Below are positions 1 through 7,853 of a stretch of DNA of 41,101 nucleotides, piece by piece. This DNA is from an uncultured Eubacteriales bacterium (GTDB lineage Bacteria; Bacillota; Clostridia; Peptostreptococcales; Anaerovoracaceae). The stretch is taken from assembly GCA_902774265.1 (NCBI GenBank), contig CACYHR010000060.1, positions 1-41,101 of the forward strand, given 5' to 3'. The notes below the pieces were generated by a model. It saw only the letters and a program-made list of their open reading frames with translations. It made no database searches and had not been told where the DNA came from. Positions within the stretch are counted from its first letter, which is position 1; every line of letters starts with the position of its first letter. The translations under genes were made by a program, and so were the position numbers.

Positions 1-99
1 AGCCATCGTTCTTGATGTTTTGGTAAAAACAGTCATGATAATGCCTATAACTACGAATAATACTCCTATAATAAAATATGTTCTCGCTTTTCCCTGCAT
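1..99 (-). CDS. N-terminal part of an unknown membrane-anchored protein (runs off the window)
   Basis: Thirty-three codons are visible from an ATG at 99-97, preceded by a G-rich AGGGGG Shine-Dalgarno-like stretch about 8 bases upstream. The peptide starts with a short basic stretch (MQGKARTYF) followed by a run of about 17 hydrophobic residues (IIGVLFVVIGIIMTVF), so it is a signal anchor or first membrane helix. I do not recognise the family. It lies downstream of the permease-kinase gene on the same strand and could be the last gene of that operon. The competing ATG at 106-104 is in another frame and lacks a hydrophobic segment. Confidence 0.5.
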   Translation of the reverse strand, partial: MQGKARTYFIIGVLFVVIGIIMTVFTKTSRTMA

Positions 100-175
100 A
101 ATCCATCCCCCTGCCTTTTCTATCCGCCGTCAGCAGATCGTCTGATAGTGTGAATCAAATAATCCGCCCCGGATG

Positions 176-3100
176 TCACTTGTTCTTCGACTCGGCTTCG
201 TATATCAGTTCTCCCAGTGTCCTTATCAGCTGCTCGGATTCCACTGGCTTGCTGAGGTGGGCATTCATTCCTGCCTGCATAGATCTCTGTACATCTTCAT
301 CGAATGCATTTGCTGTCAGAGCAACGATAGGTATACGCTTTGCATCCTCCCTGTCAAGAGCTCTGATAGCTGCAGTCGCTTCAAGACCGTCCATCTCAGG
401 CATGCGCACATCCATCAGTATTGCTGCGTATGTACCGACTTCGCTTTCTTCGAACATCCTGACTGCTTCAAGTCCGTTTTCGGCGTGATCGGTCACTATG
501 TTCTCAAGTTCAAGAAGATCCATAAGGATCTCTGCATTGATCTCCATATCTTCGGCAAGCAGTATGCGGCGCCCGCTCAGATCAGCACGGTCTTTTTCTT
601 TGAATATCTTAAGATTGTTGTTCCGGGCTATCTGCTCCAGCTGCTCGAGTATACTGGATGCAAACAGAGGCTTGGTGAGGAAGCTGTCTACACCGACCTT
701 TTCAGCATCATCCTGTATATCGTCCCAGTTATATGCTGTAAGAACCACAACAGCGGACTCATCATCATATTGTTTGCGTATTTCCGAAGATGCCTCCATA
801 CCGTTCATACCCGGCATGTTCCAGTCCATAAGAACGAGATTGTATGGCTTGTGCTTGGTATGCTGTATCTCCATCAGCCGCAGAGCCTCTTCTCCGCTGG
901 TGCATATGTCTGCTCTGATGCCGACTTCGTCAAGCACCATTCTGGCGTGTTCTGCCGCGATTATGTCGTCATCGACTACAAGCACATAGAAAGCACTTGT
1001 ATCTATCGATTCACCGCTCTCCTCTTCAAGCTGATCACTGTTTCTCAGAGTAACGGTCACAGCGAATTCAGTACCGACGCCCTTTTCGGATTCAACGCTG
1101 ATCGATCCGTTCATCATCTCTACTATCCTCTTGGTGATAGCCATTCCGAGACCGGTGCTGCCATATTTGGAACTGAAGCTGCCATCCTCCTGTGAGAAGG
1201 AGTCGAATATCTTAGGTATAAATTCATTATCCATGCCGATACCGGTATCCCTGATGCAGAATCTGAGAGTAGAATGATCCTCATATCTGACGGTCCTCTC
1301 CAGTGTCAGTGTGATAGTTCCCGGCGCCTCGGTAAATTTAACAGCATTGGACAGAATATTGATCAGCACTTCCCTGAGCTTGTTGTCGTCACCGATATAT
1401 GATTCATCTACATGATTCAGTATATGACTCTCATAAATCAGGCCCTTATCTCTGCACTGTGCGAGTATCATGGAATCGATCTGCTCCATCATGGACATAA
1501 GAGAGAACACCTCTCTGCGCAGTATCAGGCGGCCGGACTCAATGCGGCTCATATCGAGTATATCATTTATCAGACTGAGAAGATGACGGGCGCTTCCCTC
1601 GATCTTTTTCAGATAATCCCTTGTCTGATCATTGATCGTTTCATCGTGAAGCGCAAGAGTTCCGAGTCCTATTATCGCGTTCATAGGAGTACGTATCTCG
1701 TGGCTCATGCTTGACAGGAATGATGTCTTTGCCTTATTCGCTTCCTCTGCAGCAGTCAGAGCTGTCGCAAGCGCTTCGCTCTTTGCCATAGCGTCACGCA
1801 TCTCAGCATCAACATTCTCTATACCTACTATGATGAAATGCTCATCCTCCTCCATACGCGAAATCTTTATGCTGACATAGGCCGGACCTCTCTCGCCGTT
1901 CTGGCGGTATGTCATCATAAAGCTGTTTTTGCGTTCAAGAGCCTTCATCAGAGTCCTTCTATCCATTGCAGCAAGAAATGCATCCCTGTCTTCCGGCCAC
2001 ACATTCTGCGCAAGCTCATTCTTACAGTCGCTGAAGAAATGCCAGCCCCGCCTCATCTCGGACAGATTGCTGCTCTCATCACCCCTGCGGTATTCGATGA
2101 ATTCCTCAGTATCTGTGTTGACATAGAACATATCCGTGTAATCACGCGCCAGAGTCTGCGCTATATGAGTATACATAATACCGGAGCTTCTCGCGCTCTC
2201 ATATGCCTCTCTGGTCATTGCGTTCTCGTGCTGTATGCGCACCAGATCCGTCACATCCTGACAGATACCGAGCACACATGTACGTCCGGATGCATCGATG
2301 TATTTGAGCTTGGTTGTCTGAAGATTTCTCAGATTGCCCGCAGCATCAGGGACATCCTCAAAAAATATATAAGGAGTATCCATAGAGAGAGCAAGACTGT
2401 CATCCTCAACGAAATGTCTGGCGGTCTCCGGATCGAAAATCTCAGCATCTGTCAGACCGGCAACCCCATCGGGATCTGCCTTGTGAGCATATTCTGCAAA
2501 AGATTGATTACAGGCCAGATAAACGCCGGTCTCTGCATCCTTGGTAAATGTCATGCCCGGAATATTATCCAGCAGAGAAGCTATTGTTTCCTTGAGCTCT
2601 GCGATCTTGCGCGCAGATTCCGCTTCCTCTTCCGCTTCGGTCAGTTTTTCATCAAGAATCAGTGCGTCACGATAATTATTCAGTATCATTGCGATGAACA
2701 GTATGAACAGCCCCAGAGATACGGCAATATACAGTGTATTGGTGCTGGATATATCTGCTGCCTGTTCATGCAGGTATTCTGTTCTCTCCTCGATCGCCTC
2801 TTCGCTTGAATCATGATCCGGATGGCTCTGATGATACTCAAAAATTCTTTCAACTGCCTGATTTGCAGCGATTTCTGTTGCTCTTGAGACCCACATCATA
2901 GACGCGAACATCACAAGTATGAGCAGTATGCTCCATACAACAATACGCTGACTTCCGTATTCGCGGGTTGTATCTCTGCGGATAAGACCTCTGTAATACA
3001 GCAATCCCAGCACTGCCCATGCTATGAACAGTATATATGATTCAGATTCCATTGTATGGAAAGGCAGCAGGCCAGGGATCAGTATCAGCAGCAGGAAGCA

Positions 3101-4312
3101 CAGCATCAGAACCATGCCTGCTATCCCGGTATACTTTTCCCTGCGGTGTTCTGAATCAACGGCATGTCTATAGACGGCATGCGATATCAGAGCATAGATC
3201 AGCGTCGCGCCTATCGTTGTCGCATCCACAATCCAGCCGATGGCTGTCCTTCCCAGGAAAGGAATCAGGACGGAGACCGCGACAACGGCATATACAGCAT
3301 TGTTCGGAACTCCCCGTTTGTTCAATCCGGTAAGCGCTTTCGGAGCATCGCCTTCTCTCCCTGCCGCATACAAAAGGCGGCTGAGAGCCAGCATGTTTCC
3401 GATAAGGCTTGTAAGTATCACTCCAAAGAGTGCAAGCATCAGAATAACGATGCCGCTCTGACCCATATAGTGATAGGCAGCATAAAACGCAGGAACAGCT
3501 TTAATTCCTTCGAGATTTCCCATGTCACGTAAGTATTCAATCCAGCTTGCATATTCAGGCGGATAGGCAGAAACCGACAGAACTGATACGAAGATATAGA
3601 GCAGAGTGGTAAAGATCACGGAAAAAATAAGGACACCACGCACTTTTCTGACAGGAAATGTATATTCTTCTGAGAAATGCGCAACATTCTCGAATCCTAT
3701 GAAAGCCCATGGAGAAATGGCTGCTATATGCACTATCGTAAAGCCTGCAGTAAATATCACTGCGGCGGTAACCATTATCTTATTTGTCAGACGCGAGCTG
3801 AATGAACATAATATGCCGATGATCAGAACCGCGCATATGGACAGCAAGGCTTCGCCGAACCACACATCATATCCGAATATGCTGTAATGAAAACCGGCCT
3901 GATATGTATCGCCCAGAAAGAAGCGCGCGAAGAGAGGGACAGATGTAATATTTGCCCACAGTATGGCCATATATGTAAGGAAAACAAACCAGAAGGCAAG
4001 GAAGCCAAAATCCTTGCCGTTGGTACGTCTTTCAAAGGTGTAGATACCGCCGGCATCCTGCGAATTGCATATCATATACTGCAGATTCCATGTTATGACA
4101 AGGATGACCGCCAGTCCTATGATGAGTCCGAATACAGTGCCGAGAATACCTGATTTGATCAGATATGTGTTACAGGTAACAATAAAAGACCCCCAGCCTA
4201 TGCTGGTACCTATCGAAAAGGCCCATATGCCTGCAGGCGTAAATGACCTGCCCAGGCCGCCTCTGTTGCTGCTGTTGATTCCCGAGGAGCTTTCGGATCC
4301 GGTGAATTCCAT
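176..4312 (-). CDS. Amino-acid permease (APC) fused to a hybrid sensor histidine kinase with two receivers
   Basis: The protein has 1378 residues. Residues about 20-455 form an APC-superfamily transporter core with about 12 membrane helices; helix 1 has a glycine-rich SIGTSIGWGSF motif and a later helix has FIGFENVAHFSEE. A glutamate-rich extracytoplasmic loop (about 470-523) and one more helix lead to a short coiled coil, a PAS domain (about 580-690) and a second PAS-like module (about 715-835). The kinase core has the H-box SMSHEIRTPMN with His871, N-box near 980, DTGIGM, and GSTGLGM near 1055. Two receivers follow with phosphoacceptors Asp1163 (LMDWNMP) and Asp1301 (LMDVRMP). The ATG overlaps the stop of the upstream diguanylate cyclase (TAATG), so translation is coupled. 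By analogy with CbrA (SLC5-kinase fusion) the permease part may sense or import an amino acid; the ligand is unknown. Confidence 0.92.
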   Translation of the reverse strand: MEFTGSESSSGINSSNRGGLGRSFTPAGIWAFSIGTSIGWGSFIVTCNTYLIKSGILGTVFGLIIGLAVILVITWNLQYMICNSQDAGGIYTFERRTNGKDFGFLAFWFVFLTYMAILWANITSVPLFARFFLGDTYQAGFHYSIFGYDVWFGEALLSICAVLIIGILCSFSSRLTNKIMVTAAVIFTAGFTIVHIAAISPWAFIGFENVAHFSEEYTFPVRKVRGVLIFSVIFTTLLYIFVSVLSVSAYPPEYASWIEYLRDMGNLEGIKAVPAFYAAYHYMGQSGIVILMLALFGVILTSLIGNMLALSRLLYAAGREGDAPKALTGLNKRGVPNNAVYAVVAVSVLIPFLGRTAIGWIVDATTIGATLIYALISHAVYRHAVDSEHRREKYTGIAGMVLMLCFLLLILIPGLLPFHTMESESYILFIAWAVLGLLYYRGLIRRDTTREYGSQRIVVWSILLILVMFASMMWVSRATEIAANQAVERIFEYHQSHPDHDSSEEAIEERTEYLHEQAADISSTNTLYIAVSLGLFILFIAMILNNYRDALILDEKLTEAEEEAESARKIAELKETIASLLDNIPGMTFTKDAETGVYLACNQSFAEYAHKADPDGVAGLTDAEIFDPETARHFVEDDSLALSMDTPYIFFEDVPDAAGNLRNLQTTKLKYIDASGRTCVLGICQDVTDLVRIQHENAMTREAYESARSSGIMYTHIAQTLARDYTDMFYVNTDTEEFIEYRRGDESSNLSEMRRGWHFFSDCKNELAQNVWPEDRDAFLAAMDRRTLMKALERKNSFMMTYRQNGERGPAYVSIKISRMEEDEHFIIVGIENVDAEMRDAMAKSEALATALTAAEEANKAKTSFLSSMSHEIRTPMNAIIGLGTLALHDETINDQTRDYLKKIEGSARHLLSLINDILDMSRIESGRLILRREVFSLMSMMEQIDSMILAQCRDKGLIYESHILNHVDESYIGDDNKLREVLINILSNAVKFTEAPGTITLTLERTVRYEDHSTLRFCIRDTGIGMDNEFIPKIFDSFSQEDGSFSSKYGSTGLGMAITKRIVEMMNGSISVESEKGVGTEFAVTVTLRNSDQLEEESGESIDTSAFYVLVVDDDIIAAEHARMVLDEVGIRADICTSGEEALRLMEIQHTKHKPYNLVLMDWNMPGMNGMEASSEIRKQYDDESAVVVLTAYNWDDIQDDAEKVGVDSFLTKPLFASSILEQLEQIARNNNLKIFKEKDRADLSGRRILLAEDMEINAEILMDLLELENIVTDHAENGLEAVRMFEESEVGTYAAILMDVRMPEMDGLEATAAIRALDREDAKRIPIVALTANAFDEDVQRSMQAGMNAHLSKPVESEQLIRTLGELIYEAESKNK

Positions 4313-6765
4313 TATAACTGCCTTTCATTCTTTTCAGTTTTAAGTCTGTTCTTGTTTTCGTACATGTTCTGATCAGCGCGTTCAAATACAGGAGCCACAC
4401 TGCTGTCATGTTCGGATTTTGCCATGCCGCAGGCAATGACTATGCCTCCCGTATTCATAGCCTCCATATTCTGATCCCTGACCCGTTCTACCAGTTCATC
4501 AATGCACTCATAGTCGCCGCCCTGAGCGATAACAGCAAATTCATCGCCTCCTATACGGAAGACCGGACTGTGCTTGAAGATATTGCATACGATCCTGCAT
4601 GCATCCTTGAGATACTGATCTCCCGCATTGTGTCCCATGGTATCGTTGACTGTCTTAAGGTCATTTACATCCAGTATCACGATAGCATATTCAGGATCAT
4701 GGCCTTCTGATATCTGGACATTGAGTCGCTCCTCTGCCATCAGATATGCATGTCTGTTTTTTACACCTGTCAGAGCATCCACATTGGCCTCCATACGTGC
4801 TCTGGCAAGATGCTCCAGATACTCTTCCTCCTGACGCACCTGAGAATCGATATCATTGATGCCTACTATCAGGCGGGCCCCGTCTTTTTCTTCAACAATA
4901 GCTGCCTTGAGCTGCACATATACAGGCCTTCCTTCAAGAATTATACGATAGCTTAAAGTGAAGATGCCATTGGCTTCGATCTCAGCCATTACTCTCTCTT
5001 TTGTGAACGCAGCAAGGAAGCGGTTCAGGTCATCAGGATGGTTGATCCTTACAGCCGCTTCACGCACTGTTGCAAAGAAATCCCATCCTTCCTTTTCCTG
5101 TGAAAGCATACCGTAGCCTGCTGTCGAGCTGAACTCACGGAAGCGTCCTGACTTTGGCTCAACTATGTATACGCAGAGGAATACTCCGGTGAGAGCATTC
5201 AGCCTTGCGTAAGCTATCTGCTCTTCCTGCATGCGCTCTGCAAAGCGTCTCTGCTTCATCTCATTGTCAATATCCGTAATGCCTATAACTATGAAGCGGT
5301 CATCATCCTCCATGCGGGAGATCCTCATGCTGACATATATAGATCCTCTTTCCGACGCGTATCGGAAGGTTATTACAAAGAGCTTATCGCGTTCAAGAAC
5401 ATCAACAAGAGTCCTGCGGTCGATCGCCTTCAGAACAGCTGCCAGGTCATCAGGATGCACCAGCCGCTCTGCGGTGAGTCCGGCCTCTTCGAAGAAATGC
5501 CAGCCGCGTCTTGCCTCTGTAAGAATACCGCCCTCATCCTGCGTGCGGTACTGGACAAATTCTTCACTGTCAAGATTGACATAGTAAAGGAATTTGTAAC
5601 CGCGGGCCAGCGCCTTTGCTATATGCGTATATATCAGACCTGTGCTGCGGGCCTTTTCGTAAGCTTCCTTTGTAGTTGCATCCTCGTGCTGTATACGGAC
5701 CATATCGGTAACATCCTGAAATATTCCAAGCACACACTGCCGGCCTGATATATCCGTATATTTGATTTTTGTTACCTCCATCTGCCTTTTGTACCCCGCT
5801 GCATCGTGCATATCTTCATAGTAGATATACGGCTGATCCATCGAAAGTGCAATTTTATCATCGTCAGCGAAACGTTTCGCTTTGACCGGATCGAAGATCT
5901 CAGCAGCAGTTCGCCCGATCACAGCTTCGGGGCCGGATCTATGAGCAAATTTCGCAAATGCCGGATTGCAGGCGAGGTATTCACCGGTCACGGCATCCTT
6001 TGTAAATGTCATTCCCGGCATATTATCGAGCAGCGAGCTGATAGTATCTTTGACTTCTGTGATCTCTGCGGCTTCCTCCAGTTCACGTCTGTATCCTTCT
6101 TTTTCATCGCTGACCACAAATGTGTGCAGAAGACTGGTTCCCAGCATATATGCGATCGCATATAAAGGCAGATATGGGTACCACAGCTGAGCAAAAAGAC
6201 ATACTGCCATTATCAGTCCGAACAGAGTCAGTGAGCTGTGGATTTTTATGCGAGGAGATGAATCATCCCTGCTGTGCATCGTTACGGATGCGTACACTGA
6301 TATCAGAAGGAGCAATATGATCTGGCAGACAAGCAGAATATATCTGAGAGGAAGAGCCCTGTAAACAGCTGAGTCATCCACTGTAAACAGAACAGGACTG
6401 AATATGTTGACAGCAGCCATGGCAGTGATCGTACCCGCAATGATACGTCCTGCATACAAAAGCGAGCGTCCAAACGAGTCGTTCTTTCCGAAATATCCGA
6501 CAATGAACTGCGCCCAGAACAGAACTCCGGCCGCCATAGCCACAAAATACACTGTCGTGTCTGCAAACAGCAGGACCGCCAGCTTGCGGCTCTCAAGGAT
6601 TCCCCACGCGATATCGGTAATGTAGTACACGAAAACAGCGTACAGAAAATTCCTGTACACATTCCATACCGGTTTTTCAAAATTTCTTCCGGGTTTCAGA
6701 AAAACATCCTGATTCTCAATCAGCAATATAGCGGCTGCAAGCAGCCCGATCGCAGAATAATACAT
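4312..6765 (-). CDS. Membrane-bound PAS-GGDEF diguanylate cyclase
   Basis: The protein has 817 residues. The first 220 hold 6-7 membrane helices. A PAS domain follows (about 245-355), then two copies of a PAS-like module (about 370-505 and 510-640, each with a GWxFF segment, an HPDD motif, and a closing VGIxDID). A C-terminal GGDEF domain (about 650-810) has an intact GGDEF at residues 739-743, which should make c-di-GMP. No RxxD inhibitory site is seen five residues before GGDEF (FKHS sits there), so product inhibition is probably absent. PAS and first module are clearly homologous to those in the coupled downstream permease-kinase. The start at 6765 follows a purine-rich AAGGGTGG site. No EAL or HD-GYP domain is present. 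Confidence 0.93.
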   Translation of the reverse strand: MYYSAIGLLAAAILLIENQDVFLKPGRNFEKPVWNVYRNFLYAVFVYYITDIAWGILESRKLAVLLFADTTVYFVAMAAGVLFWAQFIVGYFGKNDSFGRSLLYAGRIIAGTITAMAAVNIFSPVLFTVDDSAVYRALPLRYILLVCQIILLLLISVYASVTMHSRDDSSPRIKIHSSLTLFGLIMAVCLFAQLWYPYLPLYAIAYMLGTSLLHTFVVSDEKEGYRRELEEAAEITEVKDTISSLLDNMPGMTFTKDAVTGEYLACNPAFAKFAHRSGPEAVIGRTAAEIFDPVKAKRFADDDKIALSMDQPYIYYEDMHDAAGYKRQMEVTKIKYTDISGRQCVLGIFQDVTDMVRIQHEDATTKEAYEKARSTGLIYTHIAKALARGYKFLYYVNLDSEEFVQYRTQDEGGILTEARRGWHFFEEAGLTAERLVHPDDLAAVLKAIDRRTLVDVLERDKLFVITFRYASERGSIYVSMRISRMEDDDRFIVIGITDIDNEMKQRRFAERMQEEQIAYARLNALTGVFLCVYIVEPKSGRFREFSSTAGYGMLSQEKEGWDFFATVREAAVRINHPDDLNRFLAAFTKERVMAEIEANGIFTLSYRIILEGRPVYVQLKAAIVEEKDGARLIVGINDIDSQVRQEEEYLEHLARARMEANVDALTGVKNRHAYLMAEERLNVQISEGHDPEYAIVILDVNDLKTVNDTMGHNAGDQYLKDACRIVCNIFKHSPVFRIGGDEFAVIAQGGDYECIDELVERVRDQNMEAMNTGGIVIACGMAKSEHDSSVAPVFERADQNMYENKNRLKTEKNERQL

Positions 6766-6818
6766 CCCAGCCCACCCTTATCCGGATATCCTTAATGAAA
6801 AGTACCTATTTGGCTTTA

Positions 6819-6824
6819 ATTATA
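6819..6824 (-). promoter_or_regulatory. Possible -10 box for the GGDEF/permease-kinase operon
   Basis: A perfect TATAAT reads on the minus strand about 54 bases before the GGDEF start codon. I see no convincing -35 hexamer at 16-18 bases, so this is only a candidate. Just upstream (6877-6898) is a short direct repeat of CTCCGGGACCG with spacing of one turn, of unknown meaning. Confidence 0.35.
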
Positions 6825-6992
6825 CAATATATCCGGACTGCATTCCATACTTGTTAAGCTATTGCAACTAGGTCTCCGGGACCGCCTCCGGGACCGTTAC
6901 AATTCACTATGCAGCCAGAGTCATACATAAGCGAAATACTCTGCTTATCAGAAATCACAGACTGTAATGCAGGATTACAGATTTCAATGCAG

Positions 6993-7020
6993 AAAAAATG
7001 ATCCGCAGTATGCAGATCAT
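6993..7020 (-). terminator. Rho-independent terminator after marR
   Basis: On the minus strand an ATGATC...GATCAT stem, extended by a TGC/GCA pair inside, is followed by six T residues. It starts 4 bases after the marR stop codon and ends transcription of that gene. Confidence 0.75.
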
Positions 7021-7024
7021 TTCT

Positions 7025-7456
7025 CTACTGTTGTATCCCGAGCTCTTCGGCGATTATGCTGTTTGCCTGATCCATCAGCTCAATGAAGTGATCGAATTCT
7101 TCTGTTCCTATCCTTTCTCTGAGCTGTTCAGTCCGTCTTCTGTATACATCTGAAACAGCCTTTATTATCTCATGTCCTTTATCCGTGACTTGCAGCTCAA
7201 TTACTCTTGCATCTGTCTCCGACCTTTTCCTGCTTATCAGATCCTTCTTTTCAAGATTCATGACCATTCTGGAAACCGCAGGTTTGCTTATCATGAAGAA
7301 AGATGCTGCCGCAACGGATGTATGCACCGTATTATCACTGTCCAGATAAAACAAAAGTCCTATCTCTCCGGCCCTCAGCGGGTTTGTCATTCGGGATCTT
7401 GTGTTAAGTCTGCAAAACAGCGATATGGTTTTTGCTGCATTCCTGTTATCGACCAT
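7025..7456 (-). CDS. MarR-family transcriptional regulator
   Basis: The 143-residue protein is a winged helix-turn-helix dimer of the MarR family. The recognition helix lies in a segment reading SKPAVSRMVMNLEKK, followed by the wing ISRKRSETDARVIEL and the usual TDKG...I sequence before the C-terminal dimerisation helix. The open frame extends eight codons further upstream, but the ATG at 7456 has a GGAGG at 7463-7467 at ideal spacing, so I chose it. It is divergent from the amino-acid ABC operon, its likely target alongside itself, since MarR genes are commonly autoregulated. The effector cannot be inferred from sequence. Confidence 0.9.
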   Translation of the reverse strand: MVDNRNAAKTISLFCRLNTRSRMTNPLRAGEIGLLFYLDSDNTVHTSVAAASFFMISKPAVSRMVMNLEKKDLISRKRSETDARVIELQVTDKGHEIIKAVSDVYRRRTEQLRERIGTEEFDHFIELMDQANSIIAEELGIQQ

Positions 7457-7509
7457 TTCCTTCCTCCGACCGTTAAACAATTTACGATATCCTGCAATTG
7501 TGCTAAGTC

Positions 7510-7517
7510 ATTATAAC
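7510..7517 (-). promoter_or_regulatory. Extended -10 promoter of marR with nearby operator-like palindrome
   Basis: The minus strand shows TGTTATAAT, an extended -10 element, about 55 bases before the marR ATG. A palindrome TTAAT-GA-ATTAA sits just upstream, and an imperfect dyad GTTAAACAATTTAC lies in the leader at about 7472-7485. Both are plausible sites for MarR autoregulation; this is inference. Confidence 0.5.
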
Positions 7518-7641
7518 ACATTAATTCATTAAGCGTCCTTACAAATAAAACTCGGCGGCTTATACGTTACAATTCATGATAGATAATCCTATAGTCATAT
7601 ACTGTAAGGCAGTACCATCCAGAGAAGGTTTCCGCTCTATA

Positions 7642-7754
7642 TATAACAGACACCGGATGTCCCCCGCCTCTTAGGCGGCGGGTTCCATTTTCGACCATCA
7701 GTGGTGGGTAACAATCCCCCACTGATGCTCTCAGGAGCTGCTCCTGGTTGAATT
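7642..7754 (+). repeat. Structured repeat, copy A
   Basis: This is the short form of a repeat found five times in the window (also 10511, 16889, 27519 and 30888). It begins ATAACAGACACCGG and ends CTCCTGGTTGAATT. It holds two strong hairpins: CCCGCC/GGCGG with a short loop, and CATCAGTGG/CCACTGATG around a GGGTAACAATCCC loop. It sits just upstream of the ABC operon promoter. A 108-codon minus-strand frame across it is produced by the repeat and is not a gene. Confidence 0.9.
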
Positions 7755-7761
7755 CCTGCTG

Positions 7762-7790
7762 TTCACTGAATTGTTCCGTCATGCTATAAT
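7762..7790 (+). promoter_or_regulatory. Promoter of the amino-acid ABC operon
   Basis: A -35-like TTCACT (7762-7767) is separated by 17 bases from a perfect TATAAT (7785-7790) that carries a TG extension. The transcript would start near 7797, giving a leader of about 57 bases before the ATG at 7854. Confidence 0.7.
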
Positions 7791-7810
7791 GAGCAAAACG
7801 GCTTCGCTGT

Positions 7811-7837
7811 GAACCGGTTGTATTAATCCGAACCGGT
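7811..7837 (+). promoter_or_regulatory. Repeated GAACCGGT element in the ABC operon leader
   Basis: GAACCGGT occurs at 7811-7818 and again at 7830-7837, 19 bases apart. Because each half is itself near-palindromic, the pair can also fold as an ACCGGTT/AACCGGT hairpin. Its position just after the transcription start suits an operator or a leader hairpin. The regulator is unknown; the divergent MarR protein is a candidate. Confidence 0.4.
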
Positions 7838-7853
7838 AATATATGGAGGAAAA

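Noticed and set aside
173-1195. Long plus-strand open frame opposite the receiver/kinase part of the permease-kinase gene
   Set aside because: It is a codon-bias shadow of the minus-strand gene; no ribosome binding site and no recognisable domain.
6877-6898. CTCCGGGACCG direct repeat in the 6766-7024 gap
   Set aside because: It is too short to assign; no relation to other repeats in the window was seen.
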